The notes under the pieces were generated by a model. That model saw nothing but the letters and a program-made list of their open reading frames with translations. It did no database searches and had not been told where the DNA came from. From JASHPR01 sp963778075 (GTDB lineage Bacteria > Actinomycetota > Actinomycetes > Streptosporangiales > Streptosporangiaceae): a stretch of DNA of 64,000 nucleotides. Positions 1 to 8,100 of the stretch are shown one piece after another (within the stretch, counting starts at the first letter, position 1; every line of letters starts with the position of its first letter). The DNA lies in assembly GCA_963778075.1 (NCBI GenBank), contig CAVZTJ010000015.1, forward strand, positions 744,001-808,000, in the 5' to 3' direction. Position numbers and translations under genes: made by a program.

Positions 1-740
1 TGTTGCGCTTCGGTCAGGATGCGCTGATGGAGCTGCTGCAGCTCAGGGCCGGGGTCCGCCCCGAGTTCCTCGCCGAGGATGTGCCGGACGCGCGCGTACG
101 CCTGCAGCGCCTCGCCCGGTCGGCCCGAGGCCTCGAGTGCCTGCATCAGCCGGAGCCAGAACCGCTCGTTCAGCGGATGATCCGTGACCAGCCGACGTAA
201 GCCGGGGATCAGTTCCGCGGGCTCCCCGCAGCGCAGGGTGGCGTCGTACCACAACTCGGTCGCGGCCAGCCGCAGCTCTTCGAGCCGCTCAGCCTCGGCG
301 GATACCGCCGGGCCCTGCGGGACGTCGGCCAGCGCCATGCCGCGCCACAGCGCCAGCGCGCCACCGAGCACCGCCGCGGCGTGGCTGGCGTCGCCGTCGT
401 TCAGCGCCTCGCGGCCGGCCGCCAGCTGGTCCTCGAAACGCCACGCGTCGACGTCAGGCCGGTCAACCAGCAGCACGTAGCCGGGCTGCCTGGTCACAAG
501 CACCGCGCCGTCGCCGTCGCCAAGGAGGCTGCGCACCCGGGCTGCGTAGCCGCTGACCAGCTTCCTGGCCGCGGCTGGGGGACCGCTGGGCCACAGTTCG
601 TTGATCAGGCCGTCGACGGACACCACGGTTCCGCGGCCAAGCAGCAGCGCCGCCAGCAACGCCCGCCACTTTGGCGCGCCGATGCCGCGCCAGCCTTGGC
701 CGGTGCGGACCTCGACTGGCCCGAGAACCCGAAGCAGCAT
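1..740 (-). CDS. AfsR/SARP-type transcriptional regulator, N-terminal part (cut by window start)
   Basis: The minus-strand reading frame opens with MLLRVLGPVEVRTGQGWRG and runs off the window without a stop. Residues 1-95 look like the winged-helix DNA-binding domain of SARP/AfsR regulators (the GAPKWRALLAALLL and ELWPSGPPAAARKLVSGYAA stretches). Residues 100-246 match a bacterial transcriptional activation domain (BTAD) ending in EALQAYARVRHILGEELGAD and LQQLHQRIL. Such proteins activate secondary-metabolism or stress genes; the target is unknown. It could be a short SARP or continue into an NB-ARC/TPR part that lies outside the window. The ATG at 738-740 is chosen because the family normally starts a few residues before the LGP motif. 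Family assignment is firm, function is not. Confidence 0.85.
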   Translation of the reverse strand, partial: MLLRVLGPVEVRTGQGWRGIGAPKWRALLAALLLGRGTVVSVDGLINELWPSGPPAAARKLVSGYAARVRSLLGDGDGAVLVTRQPGYVLLVDRPDVDAWRFEDQLAAGREALNDGDASHAAAVLGGALALWRGMALADVPQGPAVSAEAERLEELRLAATELWYDATLRCGEPAELIPGLRRLVTDHPLNERFWLRLMQALEASGRPGEALQAYARVRHILGEELGADPGPELQQLHQRILTEAQ

Positions 741-904
741 GTATTGTCCCGATTCGTCGCCTCGCTCACCTTAGCGTGGCCACCGGGGCGTCAAAGGTCA
801 CGGCGGAGATAGGATCAAGGTCACGGCGATGGAGCTCGCCGAGCTCGCCTTAGTGGCTGATGGCTCCTGCTGACTGGCTGGCAACCGGCACGCAGGAGGA
901 TGAC

Positions 905-1755
905 ATGGAGCCGCGAACGCAGCAGTCCGAGCCGGGACGCGGCCGGCAGACCTACCCCAGCTTGCTGTTCGAATCAGCATCGGCGGCCCGGCCGCCGGGG
1001 ACCAGGAAGACTCCTTCGCGCGGGATCTGAACTTCGACCAGATCGTGGCGGCCATCGCGGGAAAACGTGAGCAGCGCGAGCTGATCACGAACGTCCTGTT
1101 CGGCAATCTGCGCGACGTGGAGACCGTGCGCTACCGCCAGGAAATCTTCCAGGATCTGGAGGATCCCGCGCTGTTTGAGCAGGTCACCCGTTTCGCAGAG
1201 CTCATGAGCCAGGTGCGGGCCCATCTCGATCAGGTGACGAAGATGCAGTACCGCTTTCACAGGGAAGGCTGGTCCCTGGACGCGGCGTCCATCTACTGCG
1301 ACGCCGTGCGATCTCTCGTCGAGCAGTTTGCCGTGGCGACGATCAAATCCCGTGGCCTGCTGGCCTTCCGCGATTACCTGGCCTCCTACGCTGCCTCGGC
1401 CGGGTTCGCCATGCTCGCGAGCGAGACACGCGACCGCAGGGAGGCCCTCGGGAGGATCCGTTACTGCATCCGCATCCGATGGAGCCGGGTCGACGTGAGT
1501 CGCTACGAGGATGAAGCCGATTAAATCACGGTCTTCTTCGTCACCCACCGGTTCGAGTTCGCCGAGCGGTTCCGCCGCCAGCAGCCCGGCTCCACCCTCT
1601 TCCTCCGAGCCGAACGCCAGCCCGACGGAGGCCGCAGCTACAAGCTCGCGGTGAAAGAGCCGCTCCGGACCAGCTTCGGGGAGGACCTTTACTACCAGCT
1701 CGGCGGGTGGCTGGACGAGGACAGGCCACCGAACGTCGCTAACGGCGCTCGGTAG
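905..1755 (+). pseudogene. MutS-like DNA mismatch-repair ATPase, decayed remnant
   Basis: Three pieces of one MutS-related protein can be read in order. From ATG 905 the frame gives an N-terminus ending SLLFESASAA, then hits a stop at about 1030. A shift near 1000 restores the frame (DLNFDQIVAAIAGKREQREL), which continues as the MutS core/lever region to a stop at 1522-1524. Directly after that stop, in the same frame, comes ITVFFVTHRFEFAERF and the rest of a MutS ATPase C-terminus, ending at TAG 1753-1755. The P-loop and the rest of the ATPase domain are absent, so a large internal deletion joined the lever region to the distal ATPase end. With one frameshift, one stop and the missing Walker A the gene cannot be active. 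A short product from the ATG at 1045 would be only a fragment. Confidence 0.8.
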
Positions 1756-1765
1756 CCTTCTGCGC

Positions 1766-2494
1766 ATGGAGCAGTCCGGGCCGGACATGAACGCGGCCTT
1801 CTGGCAGTCCCCGGAGATCATCCGGAACTGGGCGGCGGAAGCGGAGCGGCAGGAACCGAAGCGCGCGGCACAGCGTCGGCTGATGGCCCTGCTCTTGCCC
1901 TTCGGCGGGCAGGACACGTTCACGTTTCTAGACCTGGGAGCGGGGACGGGCGCCGCGTCGCGGGCCGTCCTGGCTTATCACCCCGGAAGCACCGCGATCC
2001 TCGCCGACTTCTCTGCGGAGATGATGCGCGCGGGCGAGCGCGACATGCAGCCGTTCGCTGGACGGTACCGCTACGTGGCGTTCGACATGCTGGCCGGGGA
2101 GTGGCCCGAAGCGATCCCTACGGCGCTCGATGCGGTGGTGACCTCCATGTGCGTGCACCACCTGCCCGACGAACGCAAGCAGGGCCTGTTCACCGAGATC
2201 TTCGAGCGCCTTGTGCCGGGTGGCTGGTATCTCAACTATGATCCGGTGCGGGCGGAAGACCCCGTGGTGGAAGCCGCCTGGCAGCGAACCAGCGATCTCG
2301 ACGACCCCGAGGCCGCCAGCAGGCGGCAGCACCGCACACCCGAGGAGCAGGCCCGCTGGGAGAACCACATCCGCTACATCATCCCGCTCGCCCAGCAGCT
2401 CGGCTATCTGCGGTCGGCCGGGTTCTCGGGCATCGACGTGTATTGGAAGCTGCTCGACAACGTCATCTACGGCGGATGCCGCCCCGTGGATTAG
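1766..2494 (+). CDS. Class I SAM-dependent methyltransferase
   Basis: The protein of 242 residues carries the SAM-binding motif I FLDLGAGTGAASR at about residues 54-66, the acidic loop LADFSAEM, and a post-motif VVTSMCVHHLPDE where methyltransferases of the UbiE/Coq5-like fold have the motif IV region. The substrate is not evident. It begins 11 bp after the MutS remnant, and a second in-frame ATG at 1787 (MNAAFWQSPEIIRNW) is an equally plausible start. It lies 50-100 bp before a PLP-dependent enzyme on the same strand and may be co-transcribed with it. Confidence 0.85.
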   Translation: MEQSGPDMNAAFWQSPEIIRNWAAEAERQEPKRAAQRRLMALLLPFGGQDTFTFLDLGAGTGAASRAVLAYHPGSTAILADFSAEMMRAGERDMQPFAGRYRYVAFDMLAGEWPEAIPTALDAVVTSMCVHHLPDERKQGLFTEIFERLVPGGWYLNYDPVRAEDPVVEAAWQRTSDLDDPEAASRRQHRTPEEQARWENHIRYIIPLAQQLGYLRSAGFSGIDVYWKLLDNVIYGGCRPVD

Positions 2495-2591
2495 ACCGGC
2501 CGGCGCCTCGTCGTCTCGATGATCAGGAGATCGGCGCCCTGGGGCGGTGAGCACTTCGTACATTGCCTCGCCTCAGGTGCAGGATAACGGT

Positions 2592-3779
2592 GTGGCAGAA
2601 AGTCTTCGAGAGATCATCGACGCGACCACGGCTACCCAGCTTCGCGCCCGTCGCAGCGTCAAGTGGACGGCGCCCGGCCCGGGTGGGTTCGGCGCCGGGG
2701 TTGCGGAGATGGACTTCGGCGCCGCCCCGGCCATCCTCGATGCTCTCGCAGGGCTGTCGGCCGACGCGAACTTCGGCTACCTGCCGCCGTTTATGGTCGA
2801 GGGACTCGCCGCGGCGTGCGCGGAGTTCCAGCGAAGGCGCTACGGCTGGGACGTCGATCCGGGGCAGGTGCGGCACGTACCCGACGTGCTCAGGGCGCTG
2901 CAGGTGGCGATCACGCACTTCTCGCGCCCCGGCTCCCCCATCATCCTGCCCACGCCCGCGTACATGCCGTTCCTCGCCGTGCCGGGCTTTCTCGGCCGGG
3001 AGATCATCCAGGTGCAGATGCGCGGCGACGACGCCGGCTGCTTCACGCTCGACCTGGACGCGATCGACGACGCGTTCCGGCGCGGCGGCCATCTGCTGAT
3101 CTTCTGCAACCCGTACAACCCGCTCGGGCGGGTATTCACGGCGGACGAGATGGCGCAGCTGAGCGGCGTCGTCGACGCCCGGGGCGGCCGGGTCTTCGCC
3201 GATGAGATCCACGGCCCGCTGGTCTACCCGGGGATGCGGCACATCCCGTACGCATCCACCTCTGCCGCCGCCGCGGCGCACACGCTGACCGCGACGTCGG
3301 CCTCCAAGGCGTGGAATCTGCCCGGCCTCAAATGCGCCCAGGTGATCCTCAGCAGCGAGGCCGACCGGCAGCACTGGGACGAGCTGGCCTTCTTCGCCAC
3401 TCACGGTGCCAGCAGCCCTGGCGTCGTAGCCAATATCGCCGCCTATCGCCACGGCCTGGAGTGGCTGGACGAGGTCGTCCGCTATCTCGACGACAGCCGC
3501 CGACTGCTCGCGGATCTGCTCGGCCGGCGCGTGCCGCAGGTGCGCTACCGCCCGCCGGACGGCACCTACCTCGCCTGGCTCGACTGCATCGCACTGGACC
3601 TGCCCGGTTCACCCGGCGAGATCGTCACCGAACGCGCCCGCGTCACGGTCGTCGACGGGCCTGCCTTCGGCGAGGGCGGCGCCGGATCCTTCCGGTTCAA
3701 CTTCGCCACACCACAGCCCATCCTGGCCGAGATGGTGGAGCGCATCGGCGCGGTCCTCGACGATCCTGCAGGCGGGTGA
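2592..3779 (+). CDS. PLP-dependent aminotransferase/C-S lyase, MalY/PatB-like
   Basis: This fold-type I PLP enzyme has the typical order of motifs: SVKW near the N-terminus, the substrate-domain FGYLPPFMVEGLAAA region, FCNPYNPLGRVF, the cofactor-binding ADEIHGPLVYPG, and the Schiff-base lysine in TSASKAWNLPGLKCA. MalY/PatB proteins cleave cystathionine-type C-S bonds or act as aminotransferases, so the exact reaction is open. The GTG at 2592 is preferred because AGGA at 2581-2584 is spaced 7 nt from it and it gives a family-like N-terminus (AESLREIID). An upstream GTG at 2547 would add 15 residues with a weaker ribosome site. It is convergent with the hyf-like operon, separated by about 40 bp. 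Confidence 0.85.
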   Translation: MAESLREIIDATTATQLRARRSVKWTAPGPGGFGAGVAEMDFGAAPAILDALAGLSADANFGYLPPFMVEGLAAACAEFQRRRYGWDVDPGQVRHVPDVLRALQVAITHFSRPGSPIILPTPAYMPFLAVPGFLGREIIQVQMRGDDAGCFTLDLDAIDDAFRRGGHLLIFCNPYNPLGRVFTADEMAQLSGVVDARGGRVFADEIHGPLVYPGMRHIPYASTSAAAAAHTLTATSASKAWNLPGLKCAQVILSSEADRQHWDELAFFATHGASSPGVVANIAAYRHGLEWLDEVVRYLDDSRRLLADLLGRRVPQVRYRPPDGTYLAWLDCIALDLPGSPGEIVTERARVTVVDGPAFGEGGAGSFRFNFATPQPILAEMVERIGAVLDDPAGG

Positions 3780-3820
3780 CCCTCGCCCGAGCCTCCCCCG
3801 GAGGGCCCAAGCCAGCGCGG

Positions 3821-5836
3821 TCAGGCCAGCGCGATCACTACGGACAGCACGGCGATGAGCGCGATGAGCATGTACGCGAGATACGCGTCCAGGCGCCCCG
3901 ACTGCAGGCGCCTGGCGGCCCGCGCCAGCGCGAGCACCGGGCGCAGCAGCGGGCGGTACAGGTACCACCCGACGACCTCGATCACGTCGGACTCGTACCC
4001 GACGTGGGCGGCGCTCTCGACCGCGTCGATCCGCCGCACGTCCGTCCGGGTGTGCAGCACGGCGGCGAGCACCCGGCGGGTCGGGTTGGCGAAGCCGAAC
4101 GCGGTGTAGCGGGCCGATCCGGTCACGCCCGCCGTTGCCGACCGCCAGGCGGGCACCCGCCGGACCCGGAGCAGCCGGCGGCCGGACAGGCCGAGCGTGA
4201 GCAGCACCACGATCAGGAACAGGCACGGCATGGCGATCCACAGCCAGGACGGCGAGAGGATCGAGAAGCCCGCGAACACCGGCTGCAGCACCCACGGTGA
4301 CTTCAGCGCCCCGCTCGTCACCGGGGCGGGCACAATAGGCGCGAGCCCCGCGGCAACCATCCGGATCTCCAGCGGCGTCAGCGCGGCCAGCGCCAGGCAG
4401 GCCGCGCCGAGGCCCGCGATCGCGGCGCGGCCGCCGAAGCGGACATCGCCCAGGTCCGGGCGAGCGGGCCGGGGCTGCCCGAGCACCACCATGCCGATCA
4501 GCCGCACGAACGTCACCCCGGCGAAGCCCGCGGTCAGCGCGACCGCCGCGCCGGTCACCGCGAGCACCAGCCGGAAGCCGAGCCCGGGCACCCGGAACTG
4601 CTGCATCAGCGCCTCGAGCAGGAACCATTCGGAGACGAACCCGGCGGTGGGCGGCAGCCCGGCCAGGGTCAGACCGCCGATGGCCAGGCCGGTGCCGCGC
4701 CACGGCGCCAGCCGCGCCACGCCCCGCAGCGCGTCGAGGTTGTCGGTCCCGGCCGCGGATTCCATGCCGGCGGCCGCGGTGAACAGCAGCGACTTGGCCG
4801 CCGTGTGCGCTATCACCTGCAGGGTCGCGGCGAGCAGCCCGGCGGCGACCAGGAGCCGGTCCGCCATGGTGGCCCCGACCAGGGCAACGCCGAAGCCAGC
4901 CAGGATCAGCCCGGCGTTCTCCACGCTGGAGTACGCGATGACCCGCAGCAGCCCGTTCTGCACCGCGGCGTGCGCGATCCCGAGCACCGCGGTCAGCGCG
5001 GCCAGCACGAGTAGCGTGCCGGTCACCCACCCCGGCGGCGGGCCGAGCACCGCCAGCGTGCGCCACATCCCGTAGAAGCCGGTGTTGACCGCCACACCGG
5101 CCATCACAGCGCGCGCCGGGCCGGGCGCGGCCGCGTACCCGCGCGGCAGCCAGACCTGGAACGGGACCAGGCCGACCTTGACGGCGAAGCCAGCCAGCAG
5201 CAGCACCTGCGCGGTGGTGCGCACCCCGCTCGCGGGCACGTGCACGAAGCTGGCGACGGTCAGCGACCCGGACCGGGCCGCGAGCAGCAGCAGGCCGGCG
5301 AGCAGGGCCATCCCGCTGACCTTCCCGAACGCGAGCGTGACCTGCGCGGCGGCGGGCCGGTCCGGCTTGCCGCGCTCGAACCCGGCCAGCAAGTAGAACG
5401 CGACCGTCAGGATCTCCCACGCGAACAGCAGCGTGAACGCGTCCCCGGCGGTCAGGAACACGGCAACGGCCCCGAGCGTGAGCGCGTAGCACGCGCCGAG
5501 CCCGCGCCGGGCCGTCCCGAGGCGGCGCGCCCAGTCCGCGAAGCCGAGCGACACCCAGGCGGCCGCGCCGAACGCGATCACCAGGAACAGCCCGGACAGC
5601 CGGTCGGCGGACAGGCCGGCTGTGCCGGGCCCGAGCACGCCGGCCGGCCACACCTTGGCCGGGTGCCCGGCCAGCGCGCCAGCCCCGCCGGCGACCAGGC
5701 ACACCGAGCCGACCGCGCCGGTCAGGTACGGCAGCGCCGCGAGCCGGGGACGCCGCACGCCGACGACGAGGTCGACAACGGCCGCAACGGCGAGCAGCGC
5801 GAGCCCGGCAGCCAGCCAGGCAGAGAACCCGGTCAT
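3821..5836 (-). CDS. hyfB: Hydrogenase-4 subunit B-like proton-translocating membrane protein
   Basis: The product of 671 residues is almost entirely hydrophobic and belongs to the NuoL/M/N-Mrp antiporter family, close to HyfB/HycC. It keeps the charged residues of the proton path: Glu141 in FAWEILTVAF, Lys220 in GFAVKVGLVPFQVWLP, and a Lys in HTAAKSLLFTAAAGM. The usual conserved Lys of the segment following the LP helix break appears as Asn in MAGVAVNTGFYG. The C-terminal 130 residues form an extra segment ending in a last membrane helix, as in HyfB. It is the last gene of a six-gene operon; its ATG overlaps the upstream stop by 4 bp (ATGA), so translation is coupled. Expected role: one pumping module of the complex in the cytoplasmic membrane. 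Confidence 0.88.
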   Translation of the reverse strand: MTGFSAWLAAGLALLAVAAVVDLVVGVRRPRLAALPYLTGAVGSVCLVAGGAGALAGHPAKVWPAGVLGPGTAGLSADRLSGLFLVIAFGAAAWVSLGFADWARRLGTARRGLGACYALTLGAVAVFLTAGDAFTLLFAWEILTVAFYLLAGFERGKPDRPAAAQVTLAFGKVSGMALLAGLLLLAARSGSLTVASFVHVPASGVRTTAQVLLLAGFAVKVGLVPFQVWLPRGYAAAPGPARAVMAGVAVNTGFYGMWRTLAVLGPPPGWVTGTLLVLAALTAVLGIAHAAVQNGLLRVIAYSSVENAGLILAGFGVALVGATMADRLLVAAGLLAATLQVIAHTAAKSLLFTAAAGMESAAGTDNLDALRGVARLAPWRGTGLAIGGLTLAGLPPTAGFVSEWFLLEALMQQFRVPGLGFRLVLAVTGAAVALTAGFAGVTFVRLIGMVVLGQPRPARPDLGDVRFGGRAAIAGLGAACLALAALTPLEIRMVAAGLAPIVPAPVTSGALKSPWVLQPVFAGFSILSPSWLWIAMPCLFLIVVLLTLGLSGRRLLRVRRVPAWRSATAGVTGSARYTAFGFANPTRRVLAAVLHTRTDVRRIDAVESAAHVGYESDVIEVVGWYLYRPLLRPVLALARAARRLQSGRLDAYLAYMLIALIAVLSVVIALA

Positions 5837-6618
5837 GACCGTGCTCCTTCGCCGGCTCCGGCCGGCAGCCGCCCCAGCGCGAGCAGCAGCGCATGCAGGA
5901 TGCTGAACGGCGTCGGCGGTGCGCCGGGCAGCCAGACGTCGACGGGCACGACGCCGCCGATCCCCCCGGCCACCCCGTACGAGGGGCTGGCGAGCCCGCC
6001 GCTCACCGCGTCGGTGCCGACGGCGATCACGATCTTCGGCTCCGGCATCGCGTCATAGGTCTGCCGCAGCGGCTCGGTCATCCCCCGCGCCCCGGCCCCG
6101 GTGACCAGCAGGATGTCCGCGTGCCGGGGGCTGGCGGTCAGGAAGATGCCGAGCCGGTGCGCGTCGTAGACCGGGTTGAACAGGGCCAGGATCTCCCATT
6201 CCTCGGTTCCGTCGGACCCGGCATCCACGTGCCGCAGGTGCACGGAGCGGCGGAGCGCCGACGTTCTGGTCTTCAGGCCGTTACGCAGCGCGGCCAGCCG
6301 GTCTGGCGTCTCCGCGAACTCGGGAACCACGAGCCCACCGCGCGACAGCCCGGCGGCGGCCGGCCCGTCGGTCCAGCCGAACACGTCCGGCCGGGCGGCG
6401 ACACAGCGCCCGCACTGCACGCACCTGCCCTGGTCGAGCCGCACCGTGGCGTCCGCGGTGCTGATCGCGCCGGTCGGGCAGAGCCGGTCGAGCCGGTCAT
6501 CGGCGTCGGCGGGCGCAACCACCGTGGCCTGCCCGCGCACGGCCGCCGCGTACGGGTCGGGCCTGGCCGGCCAGCGCGTGGTGACCACGCCGTCGCGAAG
6601 ACCTCGCAGTACCCACAT
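5833..6618 (-). CDS. hyfI: Ferredoxin-NuoB/HyfI fusion lacking the N2-cluster cysteines
   Basis: Residues 40-80 form a small ferredoxin-like domain. Cys66, Cys69 and Cys72 (RCVQCGRC) plus Cys47 (LCPTG) can hold one [4Fe-4S] cluster; the other half of a two-cluster ferredoxin is missing. Residues 125-240 are clearly homologous to the NuoB/HycG/HyfI small subunit (HLRHVDAG, FNPVYDAHRLGI, TASPRHADILLVTG, IVIAVGTDAVSGG, VDVWLPGAPPTP). In active members the N2 cluster is bound by two Cys in an xCxGCE-type motif, one Cys in GDC, and one in GCPP. Here these positions read SDGTEE (135-140), GTDA and GAPP, so all four are lost. The start at 6618 directly abuts the upstream stop. The loss is a direct reading; its effect is inference. 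Confidence 0.85.
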   Translation of the reverse strand: MWVLRGLRDGVVTTRWPARPDPYAAAVRGQATVVAPADADDRLDRLCPTGAISTADATVRLDQGRCVQCGRCVAARPDVFGWTDGPAAAGLSRGGLVVPEFAETPDRLAALRNGLKTRTSALRRSVHLRHVDAGSDGTEEWEILALFNPVYDAHRLGIFLTASPRHADILLVTGAGARGMTEPLRQTYDAMPEPKIVIAVGTDAVSGGLASPSYGVAGGIGGVVPVDVWLPGAPPTPFSILHALLLALGRLPAGAGEGARS

Positions 6619-8100
6619 CTAGCGCGTCACCCCCGCCACGGACAGCCCGAGACTGGCCTCGATGAACGGGAAGTCGGTGAGGATGTCGCCGGCGAACAGC
6701 TCGTGCATCAGCACCAGGTTGTGGAACGACGCGGAGCGCGGATGGCACCGGGTGATCAGGCCGTCTTCCAGCCGCACTTCATACAGCACCTCGCCCTGCG
6801 GAGCCTCGGCCCAGCCAGTTGCGCGGCCGCCGGTCGCGTCGCACTCGGTTCGCAGCTGCCCGTCCGGCGCCTCGGCCAGTTCGTCGGCCACCTGGCGGAG
6901 CAGGTGGAAGGACTGGGCGACCTCGTCCCAGCGGACCCGCAGCCGGTCCAGCGCGTCGCCCGCCGGCCGAGGCGCCGGCTGGCGCAGCCCGAGCGATGGG
7001 TACGCGTCGTACGGCCGGAACTCGCGGGCGTCGTCGGAATAGCCGGACGCCTTGCCGACCGGGCCAAGCGCGCCGTGCTCACGAGCGCGTTCCGGCCTGA
7101 GCGGGCCGGTGCGGCGCAGCCGGTCCAGGAACGACGCCGTGCCCATCAGCGCGGCGACGTCCGCGGTCACCGCCTTGTCCAGCCTGCCGATCTCGGCGAG
7201 CAGCTCACCGGGCGCGGTCAGCGGCAGCCGGCTGACCCCGCCGGGCACGACCACCCCGCGCCCGAACCTGCTGCCGCAGGCCTGGCCGACCAGCCGCAGC
7301 ACGCGTTCCTTGTGCCAGCCGAACCGCGCGGTCGCCACGGCGAGACCGGCGGCGTCGGCCAGCCGGACCGCGACGTCCAGATGACAGGCCAGCCGTTCAA
7401 GCTCGCCGTGCAGAACCCGGACCAGCGCGGCCGTCCAGGGAACCTCCGCACCGCAGATCCGCTCCAGCGCGTGGCAGTACGCGAGCGCGTGCGCCACCGT
7501 CGCGGTGCCCTCGACGCGCTCGGCCAGCAGCAGCCCGTCCGCCGCTGTCATCCCCTCGAACCGCTTGTCCAGGCCCCGGTGCTTGTAGAACACCCGCATG
7601 TTCAGGTGCGGTATATCCTCGCCCGGGGTCTCGACCAGGTACTCGATCGACTCGAAGACACCGGAGCGCACCGGGCCATGCGGGATCGTGAACAGGCCGG
7701 GACCTACGACGTGCAGCGGCAGCGCACGCTGGTCGGGCTCGATGGCTGCCGGGCCTCCGCTCTCCCCCGGCCTGGGCCGCAGCGCACCCTCGGGCGGCTG
7801 CGGCAGCAGCAGCGGCTCGGGGCGCGGATGACCCTGCGGGATCACGCCGAACATGTCGGCGATCTCCCGCTCGTACCAGAACGCGGCGCCGAGCAGGGGA
7901 GTCAGCGCCGGGTAGCTCGTGGCCGTCGCCGGCAGGATCGTGTCAGCCGCGATGACACCGCGGGCGTCGGCCAGGTGCGCCGACAGCATCAGCCCCTCGG
8001 GCCGCGCGGTGCCGAACAGGCCCGCGAACCTGCGGCCGGCGGCCACCTCTTCGGCCAGCCGCTCCCACAGCGTGGTCAGCGTGTCTGAGGCCAGGCTCAC
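6619..8100 (-). CDS. hyfG: NuoC-NuoD/HyfG-like large subunit without NiFe-site cysteines
   Basis: The product of 493 residues fuses a NuoC-like part (AAFWYEREIADMFGVIP, about 72-88) to a NuoD/hydrogenase-3/4 large-subunit part (HGPVRSGVFESIEY, IPHLNMRVFYKHRGLDK, and C-terminal DFPFIEASLGLSVAGVTR). In HycE/HyfG the NiFe ion is bound by RxCGxC near the N-terminal half and DPCxxC/CYSC near the C-terminus. The matching positions here are RVEGTATVAH (195-204) and LSVAG at the extreme C-terminus, so all four cysteines are gone and no NiFe centre is possible. Start: GTG 8098-8100 overlaps the upstream TGA (GTGA), which gives translational coupling; longer versions upstream lie inside the preceding gene. 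Role: the peripheral-arm subunit of a complex-I-like machine of unknown electron donor. Confidence 0.87.
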   Translation of the reverse strand: MSLASDTLTTLWERLAEEVAAGRRFAGLFGTARPEGLMLSAHLADARGVIAADTILPATATSYPALTPLLGAAFWYEREIADMFGVIPQGHPRPEPLLLPQPPEGALRPRPGESGGPAAIEPDQRALPLHVVGPGLFTIPHGPVRSGVFESIEYLVETPGEDIPHLNMRVFYKHRGLDKRFEGMTAADGLLLAERVEGTATVAHALAYCHALERICGAEVPWTAALVRVLHGELERLACHLDVAVRLADAAGLAVATARFGWHKERVLRLVGQACGSRFGRGVVVPGGVSRLPLTAPGELLAEIGRLDKAVTADVAALMGTASFLDRLRRTGPLRPERAREHGALGPVGKASGYSDDAREFRPYDAYPSLGLRQPAPRPAGDALDRLRVRWDEVAQSFHLLRQVADELAEAPDGQLRTECDATGGRATGWAEAPQGEVLYEVRLEDGLITRCHPRSASFHNLVLMHELFAGDILTDFPFIEASLGLSVAGVTR

